Below, piece by piece: positions 23,423 through 31,455 of a stretch of DNA of 42,136 nt; position 1 is the stretch's first letter; each line of letters starts with the position of its first letter. The notes beneath the pieces are model-generated. The model was not told the origin of the DNA. It ran no database searches and saw nothing but the letters and a program-made list of their open reading frames with translations. The translations under genes were made by a program, and so were the position numbers. The stretch is from an uncultured bacterium. GTDB lineage: Bacteria; Actinomycetota; Actinomycetes; S36-B12; CAIYMF01. The DNA lies in NCBI GenBank assembly GCA_903826575.1, contig CAIKEU010000020.1, positions 1 to 42,136 on the forward strand, written 5' to 3'.

Positions 23423-23824
23423 ATGCGTTTAACTCTGCGCGCCGACGGCGAGGCGGCGATCGCCCTAGTTTGGGATCGCTGCCTCTACCCAGAGCAGTGG
23501 TCACAATGGGCACCGCAGATCCGTCGCGTCGACTGCGAATCGACCACCCTCGACGCGGGGGTGACGGGAACTGTCTTTGGCGTTGTGCCAAATCTGGGCG
23601 CAACTTTCGAGGTCGTGGAATTCGATCCAGGGAATCATCGCTGGATGTGGGATGTCGTAGCCGGACCGGTGAAGATGCGCCTGGAACATTCAAGTGTCGA
23701 ACGTCTGGGCGGCGGTACATCAACGACCCTGCTCGCAGACGGCCCGGTGGCGGCTGTGCTTACGTACGCCCCAGTTGCCCGTATTTCTCTTGAGTCGCTC
23801 GTTCGGCCAACGAGCTTGCGCTAG
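23423..23824 (+). CDS. SRPBCC superfamily (polyketide cyclase/START-like) protein
   Basis: 133-aa single-domain protein. The opening helix region (RADGEAAIALVWDRCLYPEQWSQWAPQIRRVDC) and the strands TTLDAGVTGTVFG, ATFEVVEFDPGNHRWMWDV and GPVKMRLEHSSVERL follow the START/Bet v1-like helix-grip fold, which binds hydrophobic ligands. It resembles small polyketide_cyc2-type proteins of actinobacteria. The in-frame extension to 23366 looks non-coding; the ATG at 23423 is chosen on fold grounds and lacks a good ribosome site. It stands alone, 6 nt from the convergent thioesterase gene. Ligand unknown. Confidence 0.8.
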   Translation: MRLTLRADGEAAIALVWDRCLYPEQWSQWAPQIRRVDCESTTLDAGVTGTVFGVVPNLGATFEVVEFDPGNHRWMWDVVAGPVKMRLEHSSVERLGGGTSTTLLADGPVAAVLTYAPVARISLESLVRPTSLR

Positions 23825-23830
23825 CGCTTT

Positions 23831-24307
23831 CTACGCGTCGGAGTCGCGTCGCACTAATCGCAGCGTCCACAGCACCGACATCGCACCTGTGACAAGACGA
23901 TCTGTGCCATCACCCGTCGACAGTTCGATGGCGATAGTGAACTCAGGACGACGACCCGCCGCTACCGTCTGCAGAATCTCATCGCGTGGCGTCTCCATCG
24001 TCGCGACGGCCGTCACCGGACCCATAGCCACCTTGAGGTAACGAATCGTCGCCTCCACAGCCAGTGGCGTCACAACGTCGGGGATGTCGCCGAAATTGGC
24101 GAAAATGATCGCTGCCGTCGCAGACTCCGCCAGCGTGAACATTGCGCCAGCATGTAAGCCACCAATGTGATTGTGATACTCAGCCGCATCCGGGAGCACC
24201 AGAACCGCGCGATCGTAACTCAAGTCCTCGAACGTGATCCCAAGTGTCGCAATCATGGGAACGGTGGTGGATAGGCCCTCACGAACGTCAGTTAAGTCGA
24301 TTGGCAT
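23831..24307 (-). CDS. Hotdog-fold thioesterase, PaaI/DUF4442-like
   Basis: 158-aa acyl-CoA thioesterase-like protein. The hotdog signature is NHIGGLHAGAMFTLAESA (46-63), followed by TPLAVEATIRYLKVAMGPVTA, typical of PaaI/DUF4442 proteins. These enzymes hydrolyse acyl- or aryl-CoA. The ATG at 24307 lies exactly 6 nt after TAGGCT, so it should be leaderless. It is divergent from the HAD gene with only 28 nt between start codons. The physiological acyl group is unknown. Confidence 0.87.
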   Translation of the reverse strand: MPIDLTDVREGLSTTVPMIATLGITFEDLSYDRAVLVLPDAAEYHNHIGGLHAGAMFTLAESATAAIIFANFGDIPDVVTPLAVEATIRYLKVAMGPVTAVATMETPRDEILQTVAAGRRPEFTIAIELSTGDGTDRLVTGAMSVLWTLRLVRRDSDA

Positions 24308-24322
24308 AGCGTGAGCCTATGC
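24304..24322. promoter_or_regulatory. Overlapping divergent -10 boxes of thioesterase and HAD genes
   Basis: On the minus strand TAGGCT (24319-24314) precedes the thioesterase ATG by 6 nt. On the plus strand TAGCGT (24307-24312) could serve the HAD gene, whose ATG at 24336 has GGAA 5 nt upstream. The same bases form GCATAG/CTATGC, a perfect 6-bp inverted repeat around 7 nt that includes the thioesterase start codon. Confidence 0.45.
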
Positions 24323-24335
24323 GTTTGGAACCATC

Positions 24336-24878
24336 ATGACGAGCGATTCGGTTGAGCATTCGCCTAGAAGTACCGGTGATGCCCCGGTCATCAGGATTGC
24401 CGTCTTCGACATTGACGGCGTCCTGGCTGACGTTCGTCACCGCCTCCATCACGTCGAGCGCTCGCCCAAAAATTGGGATGGGTTCTTCGCTGAGATGGTC
24501 GACGATGCGCCGCTTGAGGCGGGTATTGCGATGGTTCACGATCAGGTCGCAGCGGGTTGCGATATCGCTTATCTCACCGGACGTAACGAGTCGTATCGAG
24601 ATGTCACCGCCGCGTGGTTGACGAATCAGGGCTTGCCCACCGGCCGGTTGGTGATGCGACGCGATATGGATCGACGCCCGGCAAAGCTATACAAACCCGA
24701 GGCACTCACCCGGCTTGCTCGACACGGATCGATCGAGATCATCGTTGATGACGATGTGGTTGTCGTCGACGTACTCCGTGGCAACGGATGGCCGGTTCTG
24801 CACGCATCGTGGATGGGTGCAGATAAAGCCGAGCAACAAAGCCTTTTCGATACGCAAGAAGTGGATGGTCGGAACTAA
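24336..24878 (+). CDS. HAD superfamily phosphatase, polynucleotide 3'-phosphatase-like
   Basis: 180-aa HAD hydrolase of the short-cap type. Motif I is FDIDGVLAD with nucleophile D25 and acid/base D27; motif II threonine is in YLTGRNE (T81); the motif III lysine is in KLYKPEAL (K117 or K120); motif IV is VDDDVVVV (D138-D140). The layout resembles the phosphatase domain of T4 polynucleotide kinase and acid-phosphatase-like HAD proteins, so a nucleotide or RNA/DNA 3'-phosphate is a possible substrate (inference). Only 28 nt separate its start from the divergent thioesterase. An 8-bp hairpin overlaps its stop. Confidence 0.85.
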   Translation: MTSDSVEHSPRSTGDAPVIRIAVFDIDGVLADVRHRLHHVERSPKNWDGFFAEMVDDAPLEAGIAMVHDQVAAGCDIAYLTGRNESYRDVTAAWLTNQGLPTGRLVMRRDMDRRPAKLYKPEALTRLARHGSIEIIVDDDVVVVDVLRGNGWPVLHASWMGADKAEQQSLFDTQEVDGRN

Positions 24879-24890
24879 CCACTCCGACCA
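24866..24890. terminator. Hairpin at the HAD / gcvP convergent ends
   Basis: TGGTCGGA (24866-24873) pairs with TCCGACCA (24883-24890) around a 9-nt loop that contains the HAD stop codon. No T-run follows. Probably a transcription end signal for the HAD gene. Confidence 0.5.
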
Positions 24891-24909
24891 CCCACCCCTG
24901 ATGAGTTGA

Positions 24910-27876
24910 CTACTCTTCAAAGGCCGACGGCTCGGGACACGCACAAACAAGGTTGCGATCGCCGTAGGCTCCATCGATTCGACGCACCGGAGGCCAGTAC
25001 TTCGCCGACCTTTCCGATTCGAGCGGATAGGCGGCGAGCTCACGGCTGTAGGACTTGTCCCATTCGCCGAGCAGACACTCGGCAGTGTGTGGCGCATTTC
25101 TCAGCGGTGAATCATCCACCGGCCAAACCCCCTGTGCCACAGCATCTATCTCACCTCGGATCGCGATCATGGCGTCGCAGAAGCGATCAATTTCAGTGAG
25201 ATCTTCACTCTCAGTCGGCTCAATCATCAGCGTTCCCGCCACCGGGAAAGACATCGTCGGGGCGTGGAATCCGTAGTCGATGAGACGCTTTGCGACGTCA
25301 TCCACCGTCACTCCCGTTTCCTTGGTGATGTCACGAACATCGACGATGCACTCGTGCGCGACCAACCCGTCACGCCCGGTGTAGAGCACCGGGTAGTGAT
25401 CGCGGAGTCGACGGGCGATGTAGTTTGCGTTGAGCACCGCGGTTTGCGTGGCCCGCTGAAGTCCGTCCGCACCCATGAGCCTGATGTATGCCCACGGAAT
25501 CGGAAGAATCCCAGCACTTCCCCACGGTGCACCGCTGATCGCACCGGTGCCGCCATCGTCGTACCCACGTGCGGTCGGACCCGCTTCCGGACGCATTGGA
25601 TGCGACGGCAGGAAAGCCGCCAGATGAGCGCGTACAGCAACTGGACCAACGCCAGGACCACCGCCACCATGTGGAATGCAGAAGGTCTTGTGAAGATTCA
25701 AGTGCGAGACGTCGGCGCCGAACTTGCCCGGCTTGGCCAGCCCAACTAGGGCATTGAGATTGGCGCCGTCAACGTACACCTGCCCACCGGCCTGGTGAAT
25801 CAATGCGCAGATCTCGGTAATCGTCTCTTCGTAGACACCAAAGGTGGACGGGTATGTCACCATGAGTGCGGCGAGGTGCGCAGCATGTTCGTCGATCTTT
25901 ACTCGCAGGTCGTCGAGGTCAACTTCACCACTTTCCTTGCACGCCACGACAACAACCCGCATACCCGCCATCACAGCGCTGGCCGCATTCGTGCCATGCG
26001 CACTTGATGGGATCAGACACACTGTGCGCTCAAGATCACCACGCGAACGGTGATAGCCCCGGATCGCCATCAGGCCGGCGAACTCACCTTGGCTTCCCGC
26101 ATTGGGTTGGACGGACACCGCGTCGTATCCGGTGATCTCAACGAGATAGTCCTCCAGGCTGCGAATAAGTTCCACGTATCCGGCGGCCTGATGCAGTGGG
26201 GCGAACGGGTGGATGGACGCCCAGCCTGGCTGAGTGATGGGCTCCATTTCCGTGGTCGCGTTCAATTTCATCGTGCACGATCCGAGTGGAATCATCGCGC
26301 GATCAAGGGCGATGTCCTTGTCTGAAAGCTTGCGCAAGTATCGGAGCATGGCCGTCTCGCTGCGGTACGCGTTGAACGTCTCGTGCGTCAAAAATGCACT
26401 GGTGCGCATCAGATCTGAGGGTAGGGACGAGTGCGCCGCGACCGCCAGATCATCGATGGCTGATTCGTCGATCAGATCGTGATCGAGCACATCGGCGAAG
26501 GCTGCCCATACTTTAAGGAGGTCTTCTCGGCAGGTGGTTTCATCTGTCGCAATACCAACGAGATCATCATCAACGAGACGAAGGTTTATCCCGAGCCGCT
26601 CGGCTGACGTCACCACGTCACGTGCCTGACCCGCGACACGAGCCGTGATGGTGTCGAAAAAGCCGTTGGTGGGAATCTCAACACCTAGCTGTTCAAGACC
26701 AGCACCCAGCGTCACGGCATACCGATGTATGCGGCTTGCGATCTGATGCAACCCATCGGGGCCGTGATAGGCCGCGTACAGCGCAGAGGTCACGGCTAGC
26801 AGCACTTGAGCCGTACAGATGTTGCTGGTGGCTTTTTCGCGTCGGATATGTTGCTCACGGGTCTGCAACGCTAAGCGGAAGGCCGGCGCTGCGTCAGCGT
26901 CAACGCTAACTCCGACTAGTCGTCCGGGCATCGCGCGCTCAAGACCTTCGCGCACCGCCATAAATCCAGCATGAGGGCCACCGAATCCCAAGGGCACTCC
27001 GAAACGCTGTGCGGACCCAACGACGATGTCAGCACCCATCTCGCCTGGCGGGGTGATCAAGGTGAGAGCCATCAGGTCAGAAGCAACAGCCACCACGGCG
27101 CCATGAGCATGAGCCGCCTCGATAACCGCACCAATCTGACGAACAGTTCCGGTCGAGCCCGGATACGACAGCAGCGCGCCGAAATAATGTCCAACGGACA
27201 CCTCATGTTGAGCCTCATCAGAATCAAGGTCGATCTCGACGAGTTTGATCCCCAGTGGCTCTGCTCTGGTCTGCATGACGGCGATCGTCTGCGGATGGGT
27301 GTCGCGGTCGATCAAGAATCTGTGGGAGTGCGACTTATTTGCGCGGCGAGCCAACGTCATCGCCTCGGCTGCGGCCGTTGGCTCGTCCAGCAGACTTGAC
27401 CCAGCAATCGGCAGTGCGGTGAGGTCACTTATCACCGTCTGGAACGCAAGCAGAGCTTCAAGTCGACCCTGACTGATCTCAGGCTGATACGGCGTATAGG
27501 CGGTGTACCACGCCGGATTTTCCAGAACGTTGCGTCGAATCACCGGCGGCGTCGCGTTGTCGTGGTAACCCAAGCCAATCATCGAGCGCGCAACCGTGTT
27601 GTGGGAGGCAAGCCGGCGCAGCTCGGCAGCCACCTCGACCTCGGTACCGGCCGCCGGCAGGTCGAGTCCACCAAGCCAACGGATCGCTTGTGGCACCGCT
27701 GCATCGGCAAGTTCAGTCAGTGATGCGTAGCCGACGACGGACAGCATGTGATCGATATCCGCGCGGCGAGGACCGATGTGGCGGTCGACGAAGGGAACGG
27801 CACTATCGAGTGGTGACTCGATATGACCCGGACCATCATTTCGGGGGGAACGCTGGGTTGCAGCAACAGGGTTCAC
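24910..27876 (-). CDS. gcvP: Glycine dehydrogenase (decarboxylating), P-protein of the glycine cleavage system
   Basis: 988-aa single-chain P-protein, somewhat longer than the usual about 950. It decarboxylates glycine with PLP and passes the aminomethyl group to lipoyl-GcvH. The N-terminal half shows [18 protein letters not shown] and [20 protein letters not shown]; the C-terminal half has [16 protein letters not shown], the glycine-rich [12 protein letters not shown] and the PLP lysine in LNLHKTF (K730). The GTG start follows GGAG by 6 nt. A tandem glycine riboswitch lies in the leader, so expression should rise with glycine. gcvT is not in the window; gcvH is 3 kb upstream on the same strand. 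Confidence 0.97.
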   Translation of the reverse strand: MNPVAATQRSPRNDGPGHIESPLDSAVPFVDRHIGPRRADIDHMLSVVGYASLTELADAAVPQAIRWLGGLDLPAAGTEVEVAAELRRLASHNTVARSMIGLGYHDNATPPVIRRNVLENPAWYTAYTPYQPEISQGRLEALLAFQTVISDLTALPIAGSSLLDEPTAAAEAMTLARRANKSHSHRFLIDRDTHPQTIAVMQTRAEPLGIKLVEIDLDSDEAQHEVSVGHYFGALLSYPGSTGTVRQIGAVIEAAHAHGAVVAVASDLMALTLITPPGEMGADIVVGSAQRFGVPLGFGGPHAGFMAVREGLERAMPGRLVGVSVDADAAPAFRLALQTREQHIRREKATSNICTAQVLLAVTSALYAAYHGPDGLHQIASRIHRYAVTLGAGLEQLGVEIPTNGFFDTITARVAGQARDVVTSAERLGINLRLVDDDLVGIATDETTCREDLLKVWAAFADVLDHDLIDESAIDDLAVAAHSSLPSDLMRTSAFLTHETFNAYRSETAMLRYLRKLSDKDIALDRAMIPLGSCTMKLNATTEMEPITQPGWASIHPFAPLHQAAGYVELIRSLEDYLVEITGYDAVSVQPNAGSQGEFAGLMAIRGYHRSRGDLERTVCLIPSSAHGTNAASAVMAGMRVVVVACKESGEVDLDDLRVKIDEHAAHLAALMVTYPSTFGVYEETITEICALIHQAGGQVYVDGANLNALVGLAKPGKFGADVSHLNLHKTFCIPHGGGGPGVGPVAVRAHLAAFLPSHPMRPEAGPTARGYDDGGTGAISGAPWGSAGILPIPWAYIRLMGADGLQRATQTAVLNANYIARRLRDHYPVLYTGRDGLVAHECIVDVRDITKETGVTVDDVAKRLIDYGFHAPTMSFPVAGTLMIEPTESEDLTEIDRFCDAMIAIRGEIDAVAQGVWPVDDSPLRNAPHTAECLLGEWDKSYSRELAAYPLESERSAKYWPPVRRIDGAYGDRNLVCACPEPSAFEE

Positions 27877-27899
27877 AGGTACTCCAAAGGTCGGACGAT

Positions 27900-27919
27900 C
27901 ACCACGTCAATACGTGGTG
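27900..27919 (-). promoter_or_regulatory. Expression-platform hairpin of the glycine riboswitch
   Basis: CACCACGT and ACGTGGTG form a perfect 8-bp stem around a 4-nt loop, between the second aptamer and the GGAG ribosome site of gcvP. There is no U-run, so a translational rather than an intrinsic-terminator mechanism seems more likely (inference). Confidence 0.6.
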
Positions 27920-28115
27920 CTGCGTCCCCCTCTGTTTTCGCGCGAACCCGCGCGCCTGAGAGCTTCACCGCTTGTGGCGGCTTTCACCGTCGGCGGGGAT
28001 CGGAACGATCCCACTTTCCAGAGACGCCATCCCGGACGGTCCGTTGTGCCTGAGAGGTTGGCGGGGAGTTGCTCCTTCGGCGTCCATCGCTGGCTGCGAT
28101 AGAACTCTCCCGACC
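27920..28115 (-). promoter_or_regulatory. Tandem glycine riboswitch in the gcvP leader
   Basis: Two glycine aptamers in series, read on the minus strand. Aptamer 1 (about 28112-28013) has GGGAGAG, GACGCCGAAGGAGCAA, the conserved CTCTCAGGC at 28056-28048 and ends in CTCTGGAAAG. Aptamer 2 (about 28012-27924) has GACGGTGAAAGCCGCC, CTCTCAGGC again at 27962-27954, a GCGCGC hairpin and ends AAAACAGAGGG. These are the hallmark conserved segments of the gcvT-motif riboswitch, which turns expression on when glycine is bound cooperatively. It directly precedes gcvP. Confidence 0.95.
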
Positions 28116-28134
28116 GGGTTGCTGGCGCACTTTT

Positions 28135-28140
28135 AGATTA
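28135..28140 (-). promoter_or_regulatory. -10 box of the riboswitch-gcvP transcript
   Basis: TAATCT on the minus strand; transcription would start about 7 nt downstream, just ahead of the first aptamer. The -35 region has no good match. Confidence 0.45.
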
Positions 28141-28219
28141 CGTCACTACGACGGGGAAGTCTCGCCTATCTGGCTTGGGCTGCTCCTGTCGAGGTGATCT
28201 GTGTCACCGTGAAGCCGTC

Positions 28220-28843
28220 TTAGGCCAGCGCGCGGGCGGCGCGACGAGCGGAAAGCTCGTCCATGACCTCTGACGAGACCTCAGTAACCTCGTCGACGCT
28301 TTCGCTGGGCAGGTCAGCCAGGCTGCCCTCTACCTCACGCCACACTCGTCCGACAGCGATGCCAAAGACACCCTGTCCACCCTGCACAAGGTCGATGACC
28401 TCATCCTGACTGCGACATTCATAAACACTCGCCCCATCACTCATCAACGTGACTTGGGCCAGATCGTCGACACCGCTATCGCGAAGATGCTCGACTGCGG
28501 TTCGAATGCTCTGAAGGGAGACACCGGTTTCAAGGAGCCGTTTGATGACCTTCAGCACGAGAATGTCGCGGAAGCTGTAAAGACGTTGGCTGCCTGAGCC
28601 CACGGCGTTGCGGACAGATGGCTCGAGGAGCCCCGTTCGGGCCCAGTAATCGAGTTGGCGGTAGGTGATACCGGCGGCGGAGCAGGCGATTGGTCCGCGG
28701 AATCCAACATTCTCAGTGCGCGCTTGAACATCGTCACCAAACAGCAGGCCCTGCTGGCCGGCTCGGCGCGCTGCCTCGATGCGACCCGCGGCTGACTCCA
28801 CCTGGGACTCAGGGAGTCCGCGACCCTCGTCTACACCACTCAC
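28220..28843 (-). CDS. MerR family regulator, Rv1830/McdR-like
   Basis: 207-aa MerR-type DNA-binding protein. The winged helix-turn-helix is at about residues 54-125 (ITYRQLDYWARTGLLEP, RLYSFRDILVLKVIKRLLETGVSLQSIR), preceded by an unusual about 50-residue N-terminal extension ending in a LLFGDDV patch, and followed by a domain with VYECRSQDEVIDLVQGGQGVFGIAVG. This layout and the gcvP/DUF151/FtsR/GarA setting match mycobacterial Rv1830, reported to affect cell division. The GTG at 28843 follows GGAGGT by 6 nt. It has its own good promoter at 28923-28951. No metal-binding cysteines of classic MerR sensors; the signal is unknown. Confidence 0.9.
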   Translation of the reverse strand: MSGVDEGRGLPESQVESAAGRIEAARRAGQQGLLFGDDVQARTENVGFRGPIACSAAGITYRQLDYWARTGLLEPSVRNAVGSGSQRLYSFRDILVLKVIKRLLETGVSLQSIRTAVEHLRDSGVDDLAQVTLMSDGASVYECRSQDEVIDLVQGGQGVFGIAVGRVWREVEGSLADLPSESVDEVTEVSSEVMDELSARRAARALA

Positions 28844-28922
28844 AGTGCTACCTCCGGCTGTCGTGATGCCGCGGATTGGGGGAACAACACCGCAGGAGTT
28901 ACATCAACGACATTCACTATGA

Positions 28923-28951
28923 AAGGTAAGGGGAACCGCTGCCGTGGTCAA
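28923..28951 (-). promoter_or_regulatory. Promoter of the Rv1830-like merR gene
   Basis: On the minus strand TTGACC (28951-28946), a 17-nt spacer and TACCTT (28928-28923): a well-formed sigma-70-type promoter. Transcription would start near 28916, about 70 nt before the GTG. Confidence 0.65.
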
Positions 28952-28983
28952 CGCCAATAGGGCCGACACGCCGAACGAATAGG

Positions 28984-28999
28984 TAACTCTCAAGTAACT
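28984..28999 (-). promoter_or_regulatory. Shared TTAnTTGAGnGTTACC motif, copy upstream of merR
   Basis: On the minus strand the stretch ending GTTACC reads TTACTTGAGAGTTACC, matching the element upstream of garA at 14 of 16 positions. It lies about 33 nt upstream of the -35 box. Likely binding site of a regulator common to this cluster, perhaps one of its MerR proteins (inference). Confidence 0.45.
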
Positions 29000-29017
29000 A
29001 TCGAGACTTGAAGTGTG

Positions 29018-29515
29018 CTACGAAGTCGCGCCGGTGTCACCCTCAGGTGTACCCCCGAGGAAATCATCGGGGGAAATCTGGTCGAGGAACTCGCGGAACT
29101 TCTCGACCTCATCCTCTTGCTCATCCGGGACGTCGATACCGGCCTCTTCAAGCACACTTTCTGCGCCAAAAATCGGAGTGCCTGTGCGTAGCGCCAACGC
29201 AATCGCGTCAGACGGACGCGCACTGACCTGCGTCCCGCCTTGAAACGCCAAAACCGCGTAAAAGATGCCGTCGCTGAGTTCCGTGATCTGAACTTGCTCG
29301 AGATGTGCTCCCAATGCATCCACCACATCGCGCAGCAGATCGTGGGTCAATGGGCGTGCGGGTACAACCCCTTGCTGAGCAAATGCGATTGCCGAGGCTT
29401 CATTGGCCCCGATCCAAATAGGCAGGAAGCGCTCTCCGTCGATCTCCCGGAGCAGCACGATGGGTTGATTCGAGGGCATTTCTACCCGCACTCCGACGAC
29501 GTCCAATTGGCGCAT
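29018..29515 (-). CDS. DUF151 bifunctional nuclease family protein
   Basis: 165-aa protein of the BFN/DUF151 family (Rv1829 equivalent by position). Core motifs: VGVRVEMPSNQPIVLLRE, FLPIWIGANEASAIAFAQQG, RPLTHDLLRDVVDALGAHLEQVQI and VSARPSDAIALALRTGTPIF, followed by an acidic C-terminal tail that varies in the family. Some members are reported to have DNase/RNase activity; whether this one does is unknown. The ATG at 29515 is 6 nt after TAGGGT, which suggests a leaderless transcript, though GGAG sits very close to the ATG. Part of the conserved actinobacterial gcv/garA block. Confidence 0.93.
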   Translation of the reverse strand: MRQLDVVGVRVEMPSNQPIVLLREIDGERFLPIWIGANEASAIAFAQQGVVPARPLTHDLLRDVVDALGAHLEQVQITELSDGIFYAVLAFQGGTQVSARPSDAIALALRTGTPIFGAESVLEEAGIDVPDEQEDEVEKFREFLDQISPDDFLGGTPEGDTGATS

Positions 29516-29521
29516 AACTCC

Positions 29522-29527
29522 ACCCTA
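29522..29527 (-). promoter_or_regulatory. -10 box of leaderless DUF151 gene
   Basis: TAGGGT on the minus strand, then 6 nt (GGAGTT), then the ATG at 29515. Confidence 0.5.
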
Positions 29528-29617
29528 ACCGTGTTGCGCGGGCCAAGCATCCGTAACGGGCGACCTGATGTTCCAGACGGGTTGGGAACAATCACCCCGG
29601 CGCCGCGGCTGCGCCAA

Positions 29618-30349
29618 TCACCGGCTAAGTTCAGCTGCTAATCCAGCCTTAACCAGAGACGAATGCAGCCGAACGCTTAACGCCGCCAACTGACGAATCG
29701 CATCGTCGGCACGTTGCTGACTTTCCGGATCACGCTGGCGCAGCATGGGATTCACGACTTGCTCCACGAGACCAACTTCACGGTCCGCGGCAATCTTGAA
29801 GGTGCGCATGTGGCGTGGTTCGATCCCGAAGGCAGCCATCTCGGCGATCGTGACAGCGATCGCAAGTGCATCTGCGTCGTAGTGGGACCCACGTTTAGCG
29901 ATCAGGCCGTAACCCTCAACTTGGGTGAGCAGCTCGTCATCAAGTTGAGCTTCATCAAGTAATTCCTTGCGCGAGAGGCGAACATCGGCCGACGAAGGCC
30001 GAAACGACTCCGATGATGGCAGCCCGTCTGTCGACGCCAGCGCACGTGGAACGCGTGGCCCACCTCCGGAAGCGCTCGGTTCTAGTCCGCGGTCGATGGC
30101 GTCAAGATTGTCTCGAATCACCTTCAGCGGCAGGTACTGATCACGCTGGCAGGCCAAGATGTAACGCAACCGCTCAAGGTCAGCATGGCTGAACTTGCGG
30201 TAGCCGCTAGCCGTGCGCTGCGGATTGATCAGGCCTTCGGACTCCAAGAACCGGATCTTGGAAATCGTGACGTCGTCAAAATCCGGTCGCAGATAGGCCA
30301 AGACATCACCGATGCCCATCAATCCTCGCGACGTGGCAACTGCGGTCAT
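29618..30349 (-). CDS. ftsR: MerR family regulator FtsR (Rv1828-like)
   Basis: 243-aa MerR-type transcription factor. The helix-turn-helix starts at once (GIGDVLAYLRPDFDDVTISKIRFLESEGL, about 12-40), then INPQRTASGYRKFSHADLERLRYILACQRDQYLPLKVIRDNLD. A linker with Ser/Arg follows, then a C-terminal domain (LLDEAQLDDELLTQVEGYGLIAKRGSHYDADALAIA). Same architecture as Corynebacterium FtsR and mycobacterial Rv1828, regulators linked to division genes. Its ATG overlaps the garA stop by one base (ATGA), so it is translationally coupled to garA. Confidence 0.93.
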   Translation of the reverse strand: MTAVATSRGLMGIGDVLAYLRPDFDDVTISKIRFLESEGLINPQRTASGYRKFSHADLERLRYILACQRDQYLPLKVIRDNLDAIDRGLEPSASGGGPRVPRALASTDGLPSSESFRPSSADVRLSRKELLDEAQLDDELLTQVEGYGLIAKRGSHYDADALAIAVTIAEMAAFGIEPRHMRTFKIAADREVGLVEQVVNPMLRQRDPESQQRADDAIRQLAALSVRLHSSLVKAGLAAELSR

Positions 30350-30861
30350 CAGTTCTGCCCTCCCTCGTTAGCGGCGGACTCGAGATAAACGAATCTGTAC
30401 TTCCCGATCTGCACCTCATCACCGCCAAAGAGCGCCTGACGCTCGATGCGGTGCCGGTTTACGTAACTGCCGTTGAGGCTTCCCGCATCGGCTATTTCCC
30501 AACCACCCGACGTGGCGTGCAACTCGGCGTGATGGCGCGAGACGGTGACATCGTCGAGGAACAGTTCGCATTCGGGCGTGCGGCCAATGACGATCACCGG
30601 GTCTGCAGGGTCAAGGACGTATCGGGCTCCCTCTTGCGGACCACGCAACACGACGAGCATCGCTTGACCCGAGTCGAGCTGGCCGACAGTCGTTTCGGTC
30701 ACAGGCGGCATCGGGGCTGAATCGCCCTCATGCGCAACGCGAAGACCAAGAACTCCGGTGCTGTAAGCCGGGTCCTCACCTGGCAGCGAAGTTCCACACA
30801 GTGAGCAGTACAGGGCAACGTCTTCTGCCGCTGCACCGCATCGTGTACATGTCTGACTCAT
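30349..30861 (-). CDS. garA: FHA-domain protein GarA with N-terminal zinc ribbon
   Basis: 170-aa signalling protein that, in mycobacteria, controls 2-oxoglutarate and glutamate metabolism after phosphorylation by PknB/PknG. The N-terminus carries a zinc ribbon (CTRCG at 5-9, CSLCG at 19-23), absent from mycobacterial GarA. The phospho-acceptor motif TETTVGQLD holds T57/T58. The FHA domain (about 68-160) has GRTPECELFLDDVTVSRHHAEL and SLNGSYVNRHRI, with the usual Arg, Ser-Arg-His and Asn for phosphothreonine binding. The ATG follows AGGAGGGG. Its own promoter is at 30888-30916. It is coupled to ftsR by a one-base overlap. Confidence 0.95.
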   Translation of the reverse strand: MSQTCTRCGAAAEDVALYCSLCGTSLPGEDPAYSTGVLGLRVAHEGDSAPMPPVTETTVGQLDSGQAMLVVLRGPQEGARYVLDPADPVIVIGRTPECELFLDDVTVSRHHAELHATSGGWEIADAGSLNGSYVNRHRIERQALFGGDEVQIGKYRFVYLESAANEGGQN

Positions 30862-30887
30862 GGACCCCTCCTACATCTGTACTGATG

Positions 30888-30916
30888 AGCGTACGGGGGG
30901 TCCTCGCGCAGCACAA
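30888..30916 (-). promoter_or_regulatory. Promoter of the garA-ftsR operon
   Basis: On the minus strand TTGTGC (30916-30911), a 17-nt spacer and TACGCT (30893-30888). An inverted repeat sits directly upstream of the -35 box. Confidence 0.65.
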
Positions 30917-30920
30917 GGGG

Positions 30921-30957
30921 TAACCCTCAACTAATGGTTTACATTTGCTGAGAGTTA
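30921..30957. promoter_or_regulatory. Inverted repeat upstream of the garA promoter
   Basis: TAACCCTCA (30921-30929) and TGAGAGTTA (30949-30957) pair at 8 of 9 positions around a 19-nt centre. It lies from 4 nt upstream of the -35 box, a position suited to an activator. The arm nearer the promoter matches the element upstream of the other merR gene. Confidence 0.5.
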
Positions 30958-30981
30958 CTTCTGTTTACTGGACGGTCCTGG

Positions 30982-31368
30982 CTAGACGCTGATGGTGCTT
31001 TCATATGCGGCGGCGGTCAGGAGCTCGTCAACGAGCGCTACATCGGCCTCGATTTCCACCAACCAGCCAGCACCATACGGATCGGAATTGATCGTCTCAG
31101 GGCTCGTTTCGACGGCGTCGTTGCGAGCGACGACGGTGCCAGACAGTGGCGAATAGATATCAGAGACACTCTTGGTTGACTCGACCTCACCACACGGCTC
31201 CCCCGCCGTGATGGTGGCCCCCAACGCGGGCAAGGTCACGTAGACGATGTCACCCAAGGCGTCCTGCGCGTGATCGGTGATCCCGAAGCGAATTCGCCCG
31301 TCCGCGGTGACCTGGACCCACTCATGCTCAGCGGTGTAACGCAGTTCCGTTGGGATGCTTCCAGACAT
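30982..31368 (-). CDS. gcvH: Glycine cleavage system H protein
   Basis: 128-aa lipoyl carrier protein that shuttles the aminomethyl group between P-, T- and L-proteins. It shows YTAEHEWVQV, ITDHAQDALGDIVYVTLP, the lipoylation site EVESTKSVSD with K66, and PYGAGWLVEIE near the end; length is standard. The ATG at 31368 follows AAGGAG. It is placed beside garA as in mycobacteria and is not next to gcvP, so only gcvP is under the riboswitch. It could be co-transcribed with the upstream phosphatidyltransferase (87-nt gap). Confidence 0.97.
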   Translation of the reverse strand: MSGSIPTELRYTAEHEWVQVTADGRIRFGITDHAQDALGDIVYVTLPALGATITAGEPCGEVESTKSVSDIYSPLSGTVVARNDAVETSPETINSDPYGAGWLVEIEADVALVDELLTAAAYESTISV

Positions 31369-31455
31369 ATCTACTCCTTCATCGGTCGTTCGTCTGCCGT
31401 CACAGTATCGCGAGAAGACTGGGTATCTCGAGGGGCTTCAGAATGTTGAGAGGGT

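Noticed and set aside
27690-28102. Plus-strand frames across the gcvP leader
   Set aside because: They lie opposite gcvP and the glycine riboswitch, whose conserved segments explain the sequence.
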